64,000 bases of DNA, from assembly GCA_023101725.1 (NCBI GenBank), contig JALJCO010000163.1, forward strand, positions 124,001-188,000, given 5' to 3'. The translations under genes and the position numbers were made by a program. Shown here one piece after another: positions 1-11,385 of the stretch. Under the pieces are notes generated by a model. It was given only the letters and a program-made list of their open reading frames with translations, ran no database searches and was not told where the DNA came from. Each line of letters starts with the position of its first letter. Position 1 is the first letter of the stretch. Source of the DNA: Atherinomorus stipes. Lineage: Eukaryota > Chordata > Actinopteri > Atheriniformes > Atherinidae.

Positions 1-287
1 TGTGAGATTACACTGTCATTACTTCTAGAAATCATCTTAAGATGGTAACGCTGATGCTGAGGGAATGGCAGACTTGGAAATGACGACGTAAGCTGGACCG
101 AGGGAGACTAAACTTGTGTGATAAAGGTTGTAAAAGTACAAGTCTTTAAAATGATGGGTGCCTCACCTTTTTCAGAGTACTGTAAACTCTGAGTCTAACG
201 TTGGCTGGGAAAAAAAGACACTTCCAACTGCAGGTGATCTCAGTAGATGTCTCACACGAACATTTAATATACTGCAAAATGTCCCAC
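1..287. other. No feature seen
   Basis: Ordinary AT-rich sequence with no exon-like frame. Confidence 0.5.
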
Positions 288-862
288 TATACTGCAAAAG
301 TATTCACTCACCTGCCTCACATCTGAGCTTCAGTGACGTCCCATTCCTGATCCAGAGGGTTCAGGATGACGTTGGTCCACCTTTGCAGCTAGAACAGCTT
401 CATCTTCTGGAAAGGCTGTCCACAAGGAGCGTTCATGGGAATCTTTGACCATCTTCCAGAAGCACATTTGTGAGGTCACACTGATGTTGGACCAGAAGGC
501 CTGGCTCTCAGTCTCCGCTCTGATTCGTCCCAAAGGTGTTCTATGGGGTTGAGGTCAGGACTCTGTGCAGGCCAGTCCAGTTCCTCCACACCAGACTCTG
601 CATCCAGGTCTTTATGGACCTGCTTTGTGGTGCACAGTCATGTTGGAAGAGGGAGGGGCCAGCTCCAAACTGGTCCCACAAAGTTGCACAGGTGGCATCC
701 ACCACGCTGGAATTCACTGAGCTCCTGAGAGCGACACATTCTTTCACAAGTGTTTGTAAAAACAAAATAAAAAAATGTATACACCTGTGGCCTTGGAAGT
801 GATGGAACACCTGATTTCCATCATTTGGATGGTGAGCAAATACTTTTGGCAATTACAGTATA
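288..862. mobile_element. Tc1/mariner-type MITE
   Basis: It is bounded by TATACTGCAAAAGTATT...CTCACC on the left and its inverse GGTGAGCAAATACTTTTGGC...CAGTATA on the right, with TA at both ends as expected for the superfamily. The inside shows remnant text found in many fish copies but no intact transposase. Confidence 0.6.
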
Positions 863-2180
863 GGGCTACTTTCTTATAAACTGAAGATAATGTAGTTTCT
901 GTCCTGCTGTTCAGTGTGTTTGGCACTTGCTCAAGTTAAAGAAGAAAACTTGGCTTGTGATCTTCCATCTTTCTTTGGCTTGAACTAAGTTCTTATTCAC
1001 CTTCTTGGCAGGCCCGGACCCACCTACAGATGAGTTCAGTGATGTATTTACATACGCGAGTCATAAACAGATGTCATTGTTGCTCTGGGCGAACATGTGG
1101 AGGCTCGGTTAAAGGTTTTTACCGACATCTGTGGAGGTTAATCACGAGGGTTAGTCATGGAGCCGAGGCACGAACGCTGCAGGTCGCTGGGGAAAGTGGG
1201 GTTTACTCATCCAGTGTCTCATCTCCTGCACTGGAAGTTTTCAGTATATTGCGTTTTTTTATCCAACAACTTGCAGCGTCATTTTTTCTCTCAGCGATTA
1301 ATGCAGAGGAATTTCAGCGTGAGTCTGCGGCAGGTGACGACTTGTGAGGAAAGTCCTGTCAGGTCTGGGAGGCTGTGGTTTGGTCCAGCAGGTGGCGGTA
1401 ACGAGCTGCAGCTGTGCAGCACCACAGACGAGAACAAGCAAAGTCTATTCAGACCAAAATAAAACCCAAACTGACGCTTTTACGTGAGCCAAGACCAGGC
1501 GATCCAGTTTGGATGCTGGCCTATCACTTGGACATGTGGTACTTGGGTTTCCATGGCAACAGCTCTTCACATCACATTCATGCTCAGAAATTTCTCAAAG
1601 AAGTTTAGATGTTTGACCACCAGATCAGAGAGACTGCATCTAAATCAGGCTCCTCTGCTTTGAAACGGGTATTTTGAGTTTATTATTGCACAGCTGTTGC
1701 ATTTTACGACCTCTGGCTGCGTTGTGATTGGCTGCCGGGAGCTTTGATGATCAGGATTGATTACTTTACGACAGAAATCTTCAGCCAGGCCTTCTGATTG
1801 GTTGGAGATGCATTCCAATCCCGCTGATTGTTTCCATAAAGCGCCGTTGACCCTCTACCTGCATTCTTGAATAATCCATCCCTTTACAGCTGGCGGTATC
1901 TGATCGCCTTCCATGCAGATATGAAACAAGTTAAACTGTGTGATAATCCATGGAGGAGTCTAGTCTGCAGGTTTCTCTGACCTGCTGCAGTCTAACCCCC
2001 CCACCCCCCTCTTCCATAGACACGGAGCAGAAGCTGTGACTCATTTGTTCAGGTGAAGTCATTAACCTCTCGGGTCAGAGCTCCGGATGTTTTGTCCACA
2101 TGCGCTCCATCTGACATCAGTTTTTTACTAAAAACAACCACATTTTAGTGCGACTGCACCACTGCAGTTTCCAGCACAAG

Positions 2181-2181
<1 letters not shown>
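863..2181. other. No gene seen
   Basis: Non-coding sequence upstream of plekhg5. Short frames here lack exon boundaries or recognisable protein. Confidence 0.5.

Positions 2182-2214
<33 letters not shown>
2182..2214. repeat. (CA)n microsatellite
   Basis: Uninterrupted CA dinucleotide run, about 16 units. Confidence 0.98.
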
Positions 2215-2216
<2 letters not shown>

Positions 2217-2584
2217 ACACACACATCAGTCATTTTCCTGACAACAGAAACTGAGACGTTTCACTTTTACTGTCTCCATAAACGGGTGTCATAAAGCGTC
2301 TGGGACGGTGTGATCGTCAGCGAGCACCGCCAGCACACCGAACTTCGCTCCGTTGCTGCTGCAATAAAACACACATCCTTCGGTTGCCATAGCAAAGCGA
2401 GGGAAACGTGGAGTTGCTGCCTCAGCTCTGATCCGACATGTGATTCAGGTTGGATAAATAAGCTCTGTCTCAGGGGTGGTGTCCATAATCACGCTAATCA
2501 GTCCGATTTGATGCGGTGAAACAAATCATGGTGCTCAGGTTAAAGGATGCAGCTGGAGGCTTTTCTCTCAGGTAATGGATCCTC

Positions 2585-2623
<39 letters not shown>
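2585..2623. repeat. (TG)n microsatellite
   Basis: Uninterrupted TG run, about 19 units. Confidence 0.98.
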
Positions 2624-2624
<1 letters not shown>

Positions 2625-2699
2625 CCCTCACACACTGTGAACCTCTGGGCTGCTGCTTTGTGTCCACACAGATCAGGATTTAAACCATGTGATGCATGT

Positions 2700-3180
2700 G
2701 ATTGCAAATATGCTCAAACCCCCCCTGTGGCCTTTATTTCATATTATTCTATTTTGTTACATTCTATTTAATTTTATTTGAAACAAACCCGCTATGGCCT
2801 TCAATTTAATTTAATTTTAATTTTGTTTAATTTTATTTGATTTTGTTCAGTTTATTTAATGTCAATTTTTAATTAAACTTATTCTATTTTATTTTATTTG
2901 TAACAATCCCCCTGTGGCCTTTATTTTGTTTCAGTTTATCTTAATTGATCCTTTTTTTTTTTTTTTTTTGCAACATACCCCTGTGGCCTTTTTAATCAAA
3001 TTTAATGAAAAAAATTTTTTTATTAATTTTTTTTATTTATTTTAATTTTATAACGTTCTATTTTATTTTATTTGCAACAAACCCCCGTGGTTTTTTATTC
3101 AATTTCATTTATTTAATTTTATTTTATCAAACTGATTTATTTTATTTATACATTTAGTTTTTCTCTTATGTATTTGTTCC
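2700..3180. repeat. Degenerate AT-rich tandem repeat with CCCC(C)TGTGGCC signature
   Basis: The motif AACAAACCCCC(T)GTGGCCTTT recurs about five times (near 2715, 2784, 2905, 2974, 3079), separated by TTTATTTTATTT-rich spacers of about 70 and 105-120 bases. It looks like an old tandem array. Confidence 0.6.
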
Positions 3181-4308
3181 TATATTGATTATTCAATTGT
3201 CTTGATTATTTCATCTTTTTAAGTTTGTTTTTTGTAATCTTTTTCTTTTGCGATTTCTTTTTTTAAGTCCTGCATTTACTTTTTTTTTCTATTATTGATA
3301 ATAAATTCAGGCATCAACAGTTTAAAGTCTGTTAAATCAGACATTTAACTTTGTGAGGTTTTTGCTTTGCAGTTGAAACTGCTGTCTGTTCTAACTTTCT
3401 AGACTTCTAAACAAACTTTTCTCATGCTAACGACCCATTCAAGTCCCTTTAACAGCACTAATAGTTCTGTGATCAGGGCTTTTAATGAATTATTCCTGCA
3501 GTAACCAGCCAATCAGAATCCTCTAGTCACATGTTTTCTGTGAAAAAATGAGCTAGATTGTAAACTAACAGATTTCTTCACTTTGGGACCTGGTTTTTAA
3601 AAGCGGAGTGTTTTCAGCTTCTCAACACGCCGGCTTTATGTGGACAAAACATCCAAACAATGAAAAGCTTAAATATATGCACGGAAACCTGTCTCTGGGT
3701 GGACATGATGACCTACGTTCATGGGGAATGTAGTTCTTTATTTACCATCTGTTTCTCTGGACTGTCAGTTTTTATTTACAACCAGTGAAATAAATGTTAA
3801 CCACATTTAACGGGTTGAATTTAAAGCTGTTTTTAAGTGTTCGATTCACTTTAATATCTTTCAGAGGGCAGAAAACTAAACATCACCCTCCTCTCCTCAT
3901 AAAGCCTTTTTGCCCACTATCTTCTGAACACGGTTTGGGAATATTGATCAGCAGATTGATAAATAATCATTTTCTCCCCTCCTGCTTTGCTGCAGGCTTG
4001 GACGAGGTTCTCAACCATTTTATTGCAAAGTACCCCATGTGAAATGTATTTTCAGCGTAGTAACTCCCATATACCGCAAAGTATTTTTGGTTGGAAAAAC
4101 AGATTAAATGACAAAAAATCCTGCACTTTGTCATTTGTGTCACTGAAACTGTGTAAGACAGCGGTAGTTTAGCCTTCTTTGGCCGTTAGCCATCTTTCTT
4201 TTGAGTCAGATCTCTAATACGCTTCAACCGTGAGTCCATTGTTTGTGTTGTCATGGTGACAGTGACGTTTGATGCCATTTGGCTCGTAGCAGGTTGGGTC
4301 AAACCATG
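3181..4308. other. No gene seen
   Basis: AT-rich non-coding sequence. Nothing recognisable. Confidence 0.5.
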
Positions 4309-4713
4309 GCAGTTTCTCAATATGCGTACTTTTTAGGGCTGGGAAAAGATATCGATACACTGAAATATTGAGATATTTTCATATGTTAATATCATATCGA
4401 TATTCAAAACATGGTATCGATCTATTTTACTAACGAAATCTTACAAAATTTCGTCATTCTGCTACAAAATCTCACAGGTTTTTGTGAAATATTGTGAGAT
4501 TTTGTAAGAGAACGATGAAATCTTGCGATTTCGTTGGTAAAATGAATCAAAATTGTGTTTTTTAAATATCAATATGAAATCTGCATATTAAAATATCGCA
4601 ATATTTCAGTGTATCAATATTTTTTTCCAAGCCTTAGCACTTTTGCACACTTGCGTTCATACTAGCAAGTACACAAGTAGGTTCTTCGCGTACTTGGCAT
4701 TGAGAAATGGCCC
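4309..4713. mobile_element. Small inverted-repeat element containing a second one (4334-4636)
   Basis: The outer ends are TTTCTCAATATGCGTACTT and its inverse near 4688-4713 (GCGTACTTGGCATTGAGAAA). Inside, 4334-4636 runs from AGGGCTGGGAAAAGATATCG to ATATTTTTTTCCAAGCCTTA, with long subterminal complementarity around ACTGAAATATTGAGATATTT. A relative of the inner element is at 53239-53640. Confidence 0.55.
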
Positions 4714-5762
4714 ATGTCTGTATGTGGAAGCAGGTTTTTAATGAAATGGTGTGAAACTAAGTTTAAACTCAGTTTATTTACGTACACTTACATTTATTGA
4801 AATCTTTGTCAGATCAATCTTATTGGAGGATATTTTTCATTCATTAAAAAACACAGATATTAAAGAATTTAACATGTCCCGTAAAATAGCTCAAAGTTCC
4901 CCCATTTGAAAAACAGAGGTGGTGATTCTTTTTTTGTGATGTAGGAGATGGTGCAGGTAGAAACTGAAGATAAGGGACTTCTGAGGTGATACTGGAGCTG
5001 ACAAAAGAAGCTCAAAGCCTTCAGCTGATGACACCACGAGGGAGACGTGTGTTGTTTTTCAGCCACAGAGGGAATTGAATTGATATTGTATTCATGCAGC
5101 TCATTGGGCTTCGCTGCAGGAGCGGATGTGTTTGCATCGCGGCTCTGTCATGTCTGGTTCCCCCTCAGCAGCCACTATCTGACCCCTGATGGCTCACAGA
5201 GAGGACTATTGTCTTATAACAGTCATTTCAGGTGACAGCAGCTGAATCAGCAACAGCCTCACAGGCCTTTATTGATCCATTTGATATCAGGAATTAGGCT
5301 AAATCATGATGATGTTCAGAGCAGAGTAAAGTTTAACAGAGTGAGAAGTATCTCTGATTGACTTAACAGTAACATTCTGCTAATTTACATCCAGCTTGAC
5401 CAGTTTGTGAGACATTTATGACTCATGTGGCAGCTTGTAGGCTAATTACGCAAGATTGTGATACATTTCCCATACGGTGTGGGAGGGGCTACAAGCCAAG
5501 ACTGCTGAGGAGGTGTGTGTGTGTGAGAACTGGGAAGAGGGAGAACTTTCTTCAAGGTGGAGACTACTGCAGGGTGAATACACACCTTTATGGCTGTTTG
5601 CATGACCGTTGACCTGCAGCAGCCGTTATCTGCTGCATCAGGCAGGCAAGCAGGCACACTGGTGGAGACACGGCCTCCGTCCACCTCTGGACATGGATTT
5701 CTCCTGACTTGTGGAGTCACCTCTGCTGTTTTTATTGCTTATTAAATTTGGGTTTTGGGAAA
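4714..5762. other. Non-coding region upstream of the 5763 candidate exon
   Basis: No gene. The last few hundred bases are GC-richer than average and could belong to a promoter or 5' UTR for the 5763 exon, but no clear core promoter element is visible. Confidence 0.35.
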
Positions 5763-5876
5763 ATGGTTCGTTTCAGTCGCTTGACTTCCTGGCACAGCTG
5801 GGACCTGCTGCATGTGGACCCGGAGATCCCCCAGTCGCCGCCTCCCGACAAAAGGCCGCCGGCGAGCGACTGTCAG
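5763..5876 (+). CDS. Possible alternative first coding exon of plekhg5 (38 codons)
   Basis: An ATG in good context (A at -3, G at +4) opens 38 codons, MVRFSRLTSWHSWDLL onwards, ending in ASDCQ exactly at CAG|GTTTGT. It ends in phase 0, the phase needed by the exon at 12250, so direct splicing would give a 914-residue protein. The codons look used (GC-rich, Pro-rich tail) unlike the AT-rich flanks. An in-frame stop lies not far upstream of the containing frame. I do not recognise these residues from known PLEKHG5 isoforms, so the assignment rests on phase, donor and position only. Confidence 0.4.
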
Positions 5877-7155
5877 GTTTGTGGATGCACCGAATCCTTG
5901 TTCCAGCTGGAGATTTGCTGCTATTTTTGTGTCAGCCATGACAACAAACTGAATATATTCAGTTTCAGAGTGTTGGTAAACAAAAACAAGACGTTTCCCT
6001 CAGTTAGAAATTTGTTTTTTTTTATTTAAAAGAAACAGTTTCCATCTGCAGTCCCCAGCAGATCAGATAAAAACTTATTTATTTATAATTTATTTGAAAA
6101 AGGATGGATAGAGCATAGATAAACTTAAAAAATCATCTGATGTAAGCATTATAATGTTTTTAGCCAAAGCTAATTTATAACACTTGTCCCCTGTAGCGCT
6201 TATGGTTAAAAAAAAAATAGGAATACATGTTTGCAGCATTAAGGTTAAAGTAAGAATGCAGATAAACATAAAAAAATTAAGGAAGTAAAATGGGAATAAA
6301 AAATAATAAAGCAAGAACACTAAAAACTAAATATGAGATTATATAAGAATATGAGATATGAGATTGTTGTTGAATTAGCCACTTTTTTTTATGAGTTCTA
6401 TAATTTAGTCCCCTTTATTGAAAAGGTACAAAAATTAGAAACAGTCTCATCCTGAGACGAACTGAGAAAAGAAAAAAAAATTAATAGAAATAAACTGTTA
6501 ACAGATAAAAAAATTAGCACAACTTGACGTTTTAAAACTTTAGCGATGAGAACAACAAAAAGATTCTTCTGTGTGTGTTTGAGCTCAGAGGTCAAGCATC
6601 AGGTGCTGACCTCTGGCCGAGCTTCTGTTTGACCCCACCAATCAGAAGCTAGCTTGCATCGACCACCGGGGGGGGGGCGACTTGTGGAACGCGTACGTGT
6701 GCGTTGACGGGTTGGTGTGTAAAATCCCAGCTTTCAGGAAGGTCGTTGCTGCGCTGTTTTCCCATCGTTAATCAACCCACCTGATCAAGGGAAGCTGTTA
6801 TCAGTTGACCACCATAAAGGCTGTAACGGGGTGGGGGGGGGGGGGGGGGGGGGGGGGAGTGAGGCTACTCTTTATTTTAATACAATCCATTCTCTTTTAG
6901 AGATTTTCCTCTTTCCAGGCCAAGGCTGCCTCCACAGCCCAGAGTGGATAAGATAAGGCTTATCCGCTGCAGGTTTGATATCATTAACCTGGCTCAGGTC
7001 TGGTAAAGGGTCTCGCTGCCCTTCGCTTTGACTGACAGGTTCACACAGCAGAAACAAGGGAAACCTTGTAAACGTGAAGACCAAGGCAGACACGGCTGGA
7101 ACAGCTTAATGTTTGCTGTGAGGGGACGTTGACTCAGGCCGAAGACTTATTTCAC
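5877..7155. other. Intronic or intergenic sequence with a 25-base G run
   Basis: AT-rich, no exon. 6833-6857 is an uninterrupted G tract and 6666-6676 another G-rich run; both may fold as G-quadruplexes or vary in length. Confidence 0.6.
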
Positions 7156-7390
7156 TAAACACTAGCTGTTCGATATCGGCTTTTTTGCCGATATCTGATA
7201 TTATCCGACTCTTAATTGTGTAATTCTGGAATATGAAGTTCTTCCACAATAACAGGGACTTTTCTAGTTGCTGGACCTTGTGAGATCTTGTGAGATTTTG
7301 TTAGTAAAATATCGGTCCAAAACGATACTGATATTTTCTGATATCACATGTAAATGCAGGTATCGGTCGATAATATCGGACATCCCTACT
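7156..7390. mobile_element. hAT-like MITE, ATATCGGC family
   Basis: It has a TTCGATATCGGC...CCGATATCTGATATTATCC left side and ends TCGGTCGATAATATCGGACATCCCT. It shares internal text (ATGAAGTTCTTCCACAATAA) with copies at 9749-10560, 10668-11385 and 59598-60130. Confidence 0.6.
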
Positions 7391-7411
7391 AAATACCAAC
7401 ACAAATAAATG

Positions 7412-7877
7412 TACAGGCATCCTTAAAATTATCCATACCCTCCAATTAAAGATGTAAAAAAAATCAGCGATCATCAGCGAAATAAGCTGCAATTGGCAAA
7501 AGTAATAATAAATAAAAATTCTATGCAAATCATGACATTGATTTTGAATTGTAGTTCAACCAAAATGTTATGAACAAATGCACAAAAAAATAAAACAAGT
7601 ATGATGGGGCTTTCTGTAATGGTCAGGAAGAGTTCTGCACCTGTTGACAGGTATGGTGGTCCGCTGAAAATGGGAAAGGTGCTCTAATGTGTCCGGGACA
7701 GTTTTGTTTATTTTTTTAAATGATTATTTTCAACCAAAATTTAAAAGCAATTTCTTTTACTAAAATATAATTTTGTAAATTTTTATTTATTATTAGTTTC
7801 TTTAATTTCTTATCTGAATTACTATTGTGAATTTAGCCTTTTCTTTAATTGGAGGGTATGAATGATTTTAAGGATGA
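7412..7877. mobile_element. Mariner-type MITE (ATTCATACCCTCCAATTAAAG family)
   Basis: It starts with CTTAAAATTATCCATACCCT and ends with the inverse AGGGTATGAATGATTTTAAG. The interior is AT-rich with no transposase frame. Relatives are at 9865-10302, 13131-13617, 52714-54010 and 55386-55625. Confidence 0.65.
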
Positions 7878-8329
7878 ATGTTGCTGTCATTATCTGTACA
7901 TTTAAAGCTGTTCCTGCAGCTCCAGAGAGGAAACGTCTGCTTTTTTCATTCTTATCTATTGAACATGAGCAGCCCATTAAATGTGCTGAAGCAAGTACTC
8001 AAAGGGGATTTCCTGTTTGGTCGGTATTTTGCAAAATTCTTTCCTTGTTTTTGCCATCTAGCCTGGCATTGTTCAAAAAGTCTCCAAGCAAAACAGTGGC
8101 TGAACACAACAAAGCGCGCCTCTGCTTCTCCGTGGGCGTACAAACGAACTTGTCCTGCTGGTAATCTTGGTCTTATCGAGTTAACTGCCTGCAAGGAAAG
8201 CTGGTGGTGAAAAATCTGGTTTTACGAGCAGCGAGCGGTTTGTTTGCCTGTTGTGTGACCTGCGGAGCATTTGTCATCCTCACGAGCTCCAGGATGCCTG
8301 TTTGAAGCGGGAAGCTCCCCTGCAAGCTG
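7878..8329. other. No gene seen
   Basis: Moderate GC sequence between a MITE and the candidate promoter. No recognisable protein. Confidence 0.4.
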
Positions 8330-8683
8330 TCGCCCTGACTCCACCTCCACACATTCAGATCAGCCTCCTCCTGCGCCTCCTCTTTCCTGCCCGGCACAAT
8401 GAGGCAGGATCCTCCTGGTTGCTATGACTTCAGCTCAGAGTCTGTGTGAAATGTAAGCAGGCTGGGCGCCTCGGCGAGTCGTCTCAGCGCTGCCTGTTTG
8501 GACGCGGTACACATACACTCCCGGTCTCCGGGATTTGAAGACTGAAGTCGGAGTGTTGGAGCAGGGAAGCGGCGAGGACGGAGCAGATGTGCCCTCCAGC
8601 CGTGGAAGTGGAGAGAAGCTGAGAGAAAGTGGCGGCTGGGTCTGGAATGGGCTGCCATCCACGAGTCCAGCTGAAGGATTAGG
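8330..8683 (+). promoter_or_regulatory. Possible alternative promoter/5' UTR region for plekhg5
   Basis: This stretch has clearly more GC and CpG than its surroundings, few repeats, and leads directly into the ATG and strong donor at 8684-8728. The promoter call is inferred from composition and position. There is no direct evidence for transcription start. Confidence 0.25.
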
Positions 8684-8722
8684 ATGGTTTTTGTTACCTT
8701 TGACATGCCTCTGGCTTCGATG
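8684..8722 (+). CDS. Possible second alternative first exon of plekhg5 (13 codons)
   Basis: A short coding segment, MVFVTFDMPLASM, starts at an ATG with A at -3 and G at +4 and ends at ATG|GTGAGC, a strong donor, in phase 0. It follows about 300 bases of GC-richer sequence (8400-8683) that reads like a 5' untranslated region. Joining it to 12250 would keep frame. It could equally be a chance ATG before a donor-like string. No TATA box is evident. Confidence 0.3.
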
Positions 8723-8728
8723 GTGAGC

Positions 8729-9748
8729 GCTCGCTTTATACCTGCTCACAATGAAAACTTTCTGTCCTTATTTAGGAAACTTTTATTTCAGTTTAGAATG
8801 TGGCTTATCAACACTGATGCGTTGTGCTGGTGTGATTGTTATACTAATGTATGTTTCTCGAGAAGATATATTTTAGTTCTTTTTTCCAGCATGGACAGGG
8901 GACAGATGAAAAATCTTTATTCATGTGTTTTTATGAAATAGCATTTTCCCCTTTTTAAATAAACTAAACTAAGTTCTTGTTTAAAAACGGTTGCATGAGA
9001 CCTGGTGTTGGTAACGTTGCTGTAAGTCTGCGGACCTGGTTTCAGTTTGCCCAGCAGTGTTTGATCAGCAGTTCAGAGTCCGGACTTTCCCCGTTTCATG
9101 TGGGCTCCAAACACCTGCGTCCTTGACCAGTTGGACCAGAAGGGAAACAAAAGTCCCAAACTGGCTCTGAGCTCATTTCCCTCCACTCTTTCCTCTTTCG
9201 CTTTAGTTTTTGTTTCAGACTGGTTCCAGTCAGCTTCTGCTCTCCGTGCTTTCGTTTCTCAGATACAGGACTGAATCTGGTTCCGTTTCTCCCCAGCCTT
9301 GTGTGGGTGTCTGGTCGTGCAGCTGCTGTGTGGGTTCGCTCTGGTCCATCGTGACCTCTGTGATGCAGCGGCGTCTCCTGTATTAGTCGCAGTCCACATG
9401 ATGGATGAGACGAGGCTGAAAATGTTTCCACCATGTGGAGCTGCAGCGATTAGATGTTTTTCATTGTTGGTCTGAGAATCTGTGGCGAAGGGGGGGGGGG
9501 GGGGGCATGTCTTTACCAGAGGTACAAAGAAAAGGAAGTGAGGATGATTTTCTCCCCATCACTGCTGGGATAACATGAGAAATTCAACATCTTTACATCA
9601 GTAATCTGGATCAGGTGGAAATATCTGCTACAGGTTCAATAAGCTCTTTAGGAAGGGGGGGCAGTTTTGGTCTGCTGTCTGGGGTTGGTGGACTGATGCT
9701 GGGAATCTATCTCTGTCTGATTTGTCTCCTTCCTCTTTACTGGAAACT
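8729..9748. other. No gene seen
   Basis: Putative plekhg5 first-intron sequence with a G run at about 9490-9505. No exon-like segment. Confidence 0.45.
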
Positions 9749-10560
9749 GGGGATGTTCAATATCGGCTTCTTTTATTTTATTTTTTTTTTTACAGATATC
9801 TGATATTGTCCAACTCTTAATTTCTGATATCCAATATCTACCGATATATTCAGACAGTATATATTACAGTCGTCCTCAAAATTATTCATACCCTCCAGTT
9901 GAAGAAGGAAAAAAAATCTTCTGTGAATGAAATAAGTTAAAATTGACAAAGTAATAATTAATAAAAATTCTATTAAAATCATGAGATTGATTTTGAATTT
10001 TGGGTCAAACACACAAAATAAAATAAACAAGCATGATGGGGCTCCAAAGCTAAAATGTTGTTGAGCAACATCTCTAATTTCTCTGATGTTCAAAAAGACT
10101 TCTGCACCTTTTGACGGGTATATGGGTCCGCTGTTCATGGGAAAGATGCTGTAATCTGTTGGGGACAGATTTGTTTTTGTTTTTTTTTATTATTATTATT
10201 TTCAACCACAACTCAAAACAAATATATTATTTCAGTAAATAATAATTTTGTAAATTTTTATTTATTATTAGTTTCTTATAAATTTGAGGACAACTGTACA
10301 TATGTATGAGATTGTATCTGTCATATTTTGAGAGATACAACAACTTCAGCTGCATTGTAGTCACATGACTAAAAGGAATGCTGGGATATGAAGTTCTTCC
10401 ACAATAACAGGGACTTTTATACATGCTGGACCAATGCTAATGGAACAGATCTTTCAAGATTTTCGTAACGAAGCGAGTTCTCGTAAGATTTTGTCAGTAA
10501 AAATATTTTTCGATATCACATTTTAATGCTGATATCGGCTGAGAATATCAGACATCCCTA
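9749..10560. mobile_element. hAT-like ATATCGGC-family element with a mariner MITE inserted (9865-10302)
   Basis: The outer ends are GGGATGTTCAATATCGGC and GGCTGAGAATATCAGACATCCC. The inner insert runs from ACAGTCGTCCTCAAAATTAT to AAATTTGAGGACAACTGT and shares the CATACCCTCC motif with other MITEs here. Confidence 0.6.
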
Positions 10561-10667
10561 CTCTCAATATTAATTCAATCACAATTCTTCCACAATAATA
10601 CAGACTTTTGTTCATGCGAGACTGGTGCTAATGGAGCAAGATCTCGCATGATTTTGTTAGCAAAAAT

Positions 10668-11385
10668 TAGGGATGTCTGATATTGTCGGCCTACAGATAT
10701 TATCGGACGATAATGGCATTAAAATATGATATTGAAATGAAATCGTGCGAGATTTTGTCATTAAAATCTTGCCAGATTTCATTATGGCACAACAAAATCT
10801 CGAAAATTTTGTTCCATTAGCATCCAATATGTAGAAAAGTCCATGTTATCCTGACAGAACTTCATTTCCCAGCATTCCTTTGAGTCATGTGACTACGGTG
10901 CAGCTGCTGCTGCTACAGACTGACTTGCTTTGAAGCTGCTTATAATATGCCTGGTTTTAAGTTGTTAAGTTACCAAGTTGTCAGAAACATTAGAATTAGC
11001 CACATGTTTGCTAATACCTGCTAGTATCTGATATATGGTAGTATCTGATACCTGCTAGTATCTGATACCTGCTGGTATCTGATATCTGGCAGCCAGATGT
11101 CTAACATGAACTCCTCTGGCTGAGGAGATTTTAGATCTTTGCTCTCCGAGCAGAATTTAGTTGAATTTCTCAAAATATGATGCAACCTCCCAGTTCTCAC
11201 ATATATCGGTATTGGTTGATATTGGATATCGGAATTTAAGAGTTGGACAATATCGTATATATGTTAAAAAAAAATAAAACAAAAACAGCCAATATTGAAC
11301 ATCCACAGTAAAAATATCGGTCCAAAAAAACTGATACCGATATCACATTTTATTCCCATATCGACCGATAATATCGGACATCCCA
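10668..11385. mobile_element. hAT-like ATATCGGC-family element
   Basis: It begins TTAGGGATGTCTGATATTGTC and ends CGACCGATAATATCGGACATCCC, imperfect inverted termini. Internally it has TAGTATCTGATACCTGC repeats (about 11025-11085). No coding potential. Confidence 0.65.

Noticed and set aside
158..852. Several 60-105 codon frames on both strands in the first kilobase
   Set aside because: They lie in or next to a Tc1/mariner-type MITE whose text is found in many fish repeats; no intact protein.
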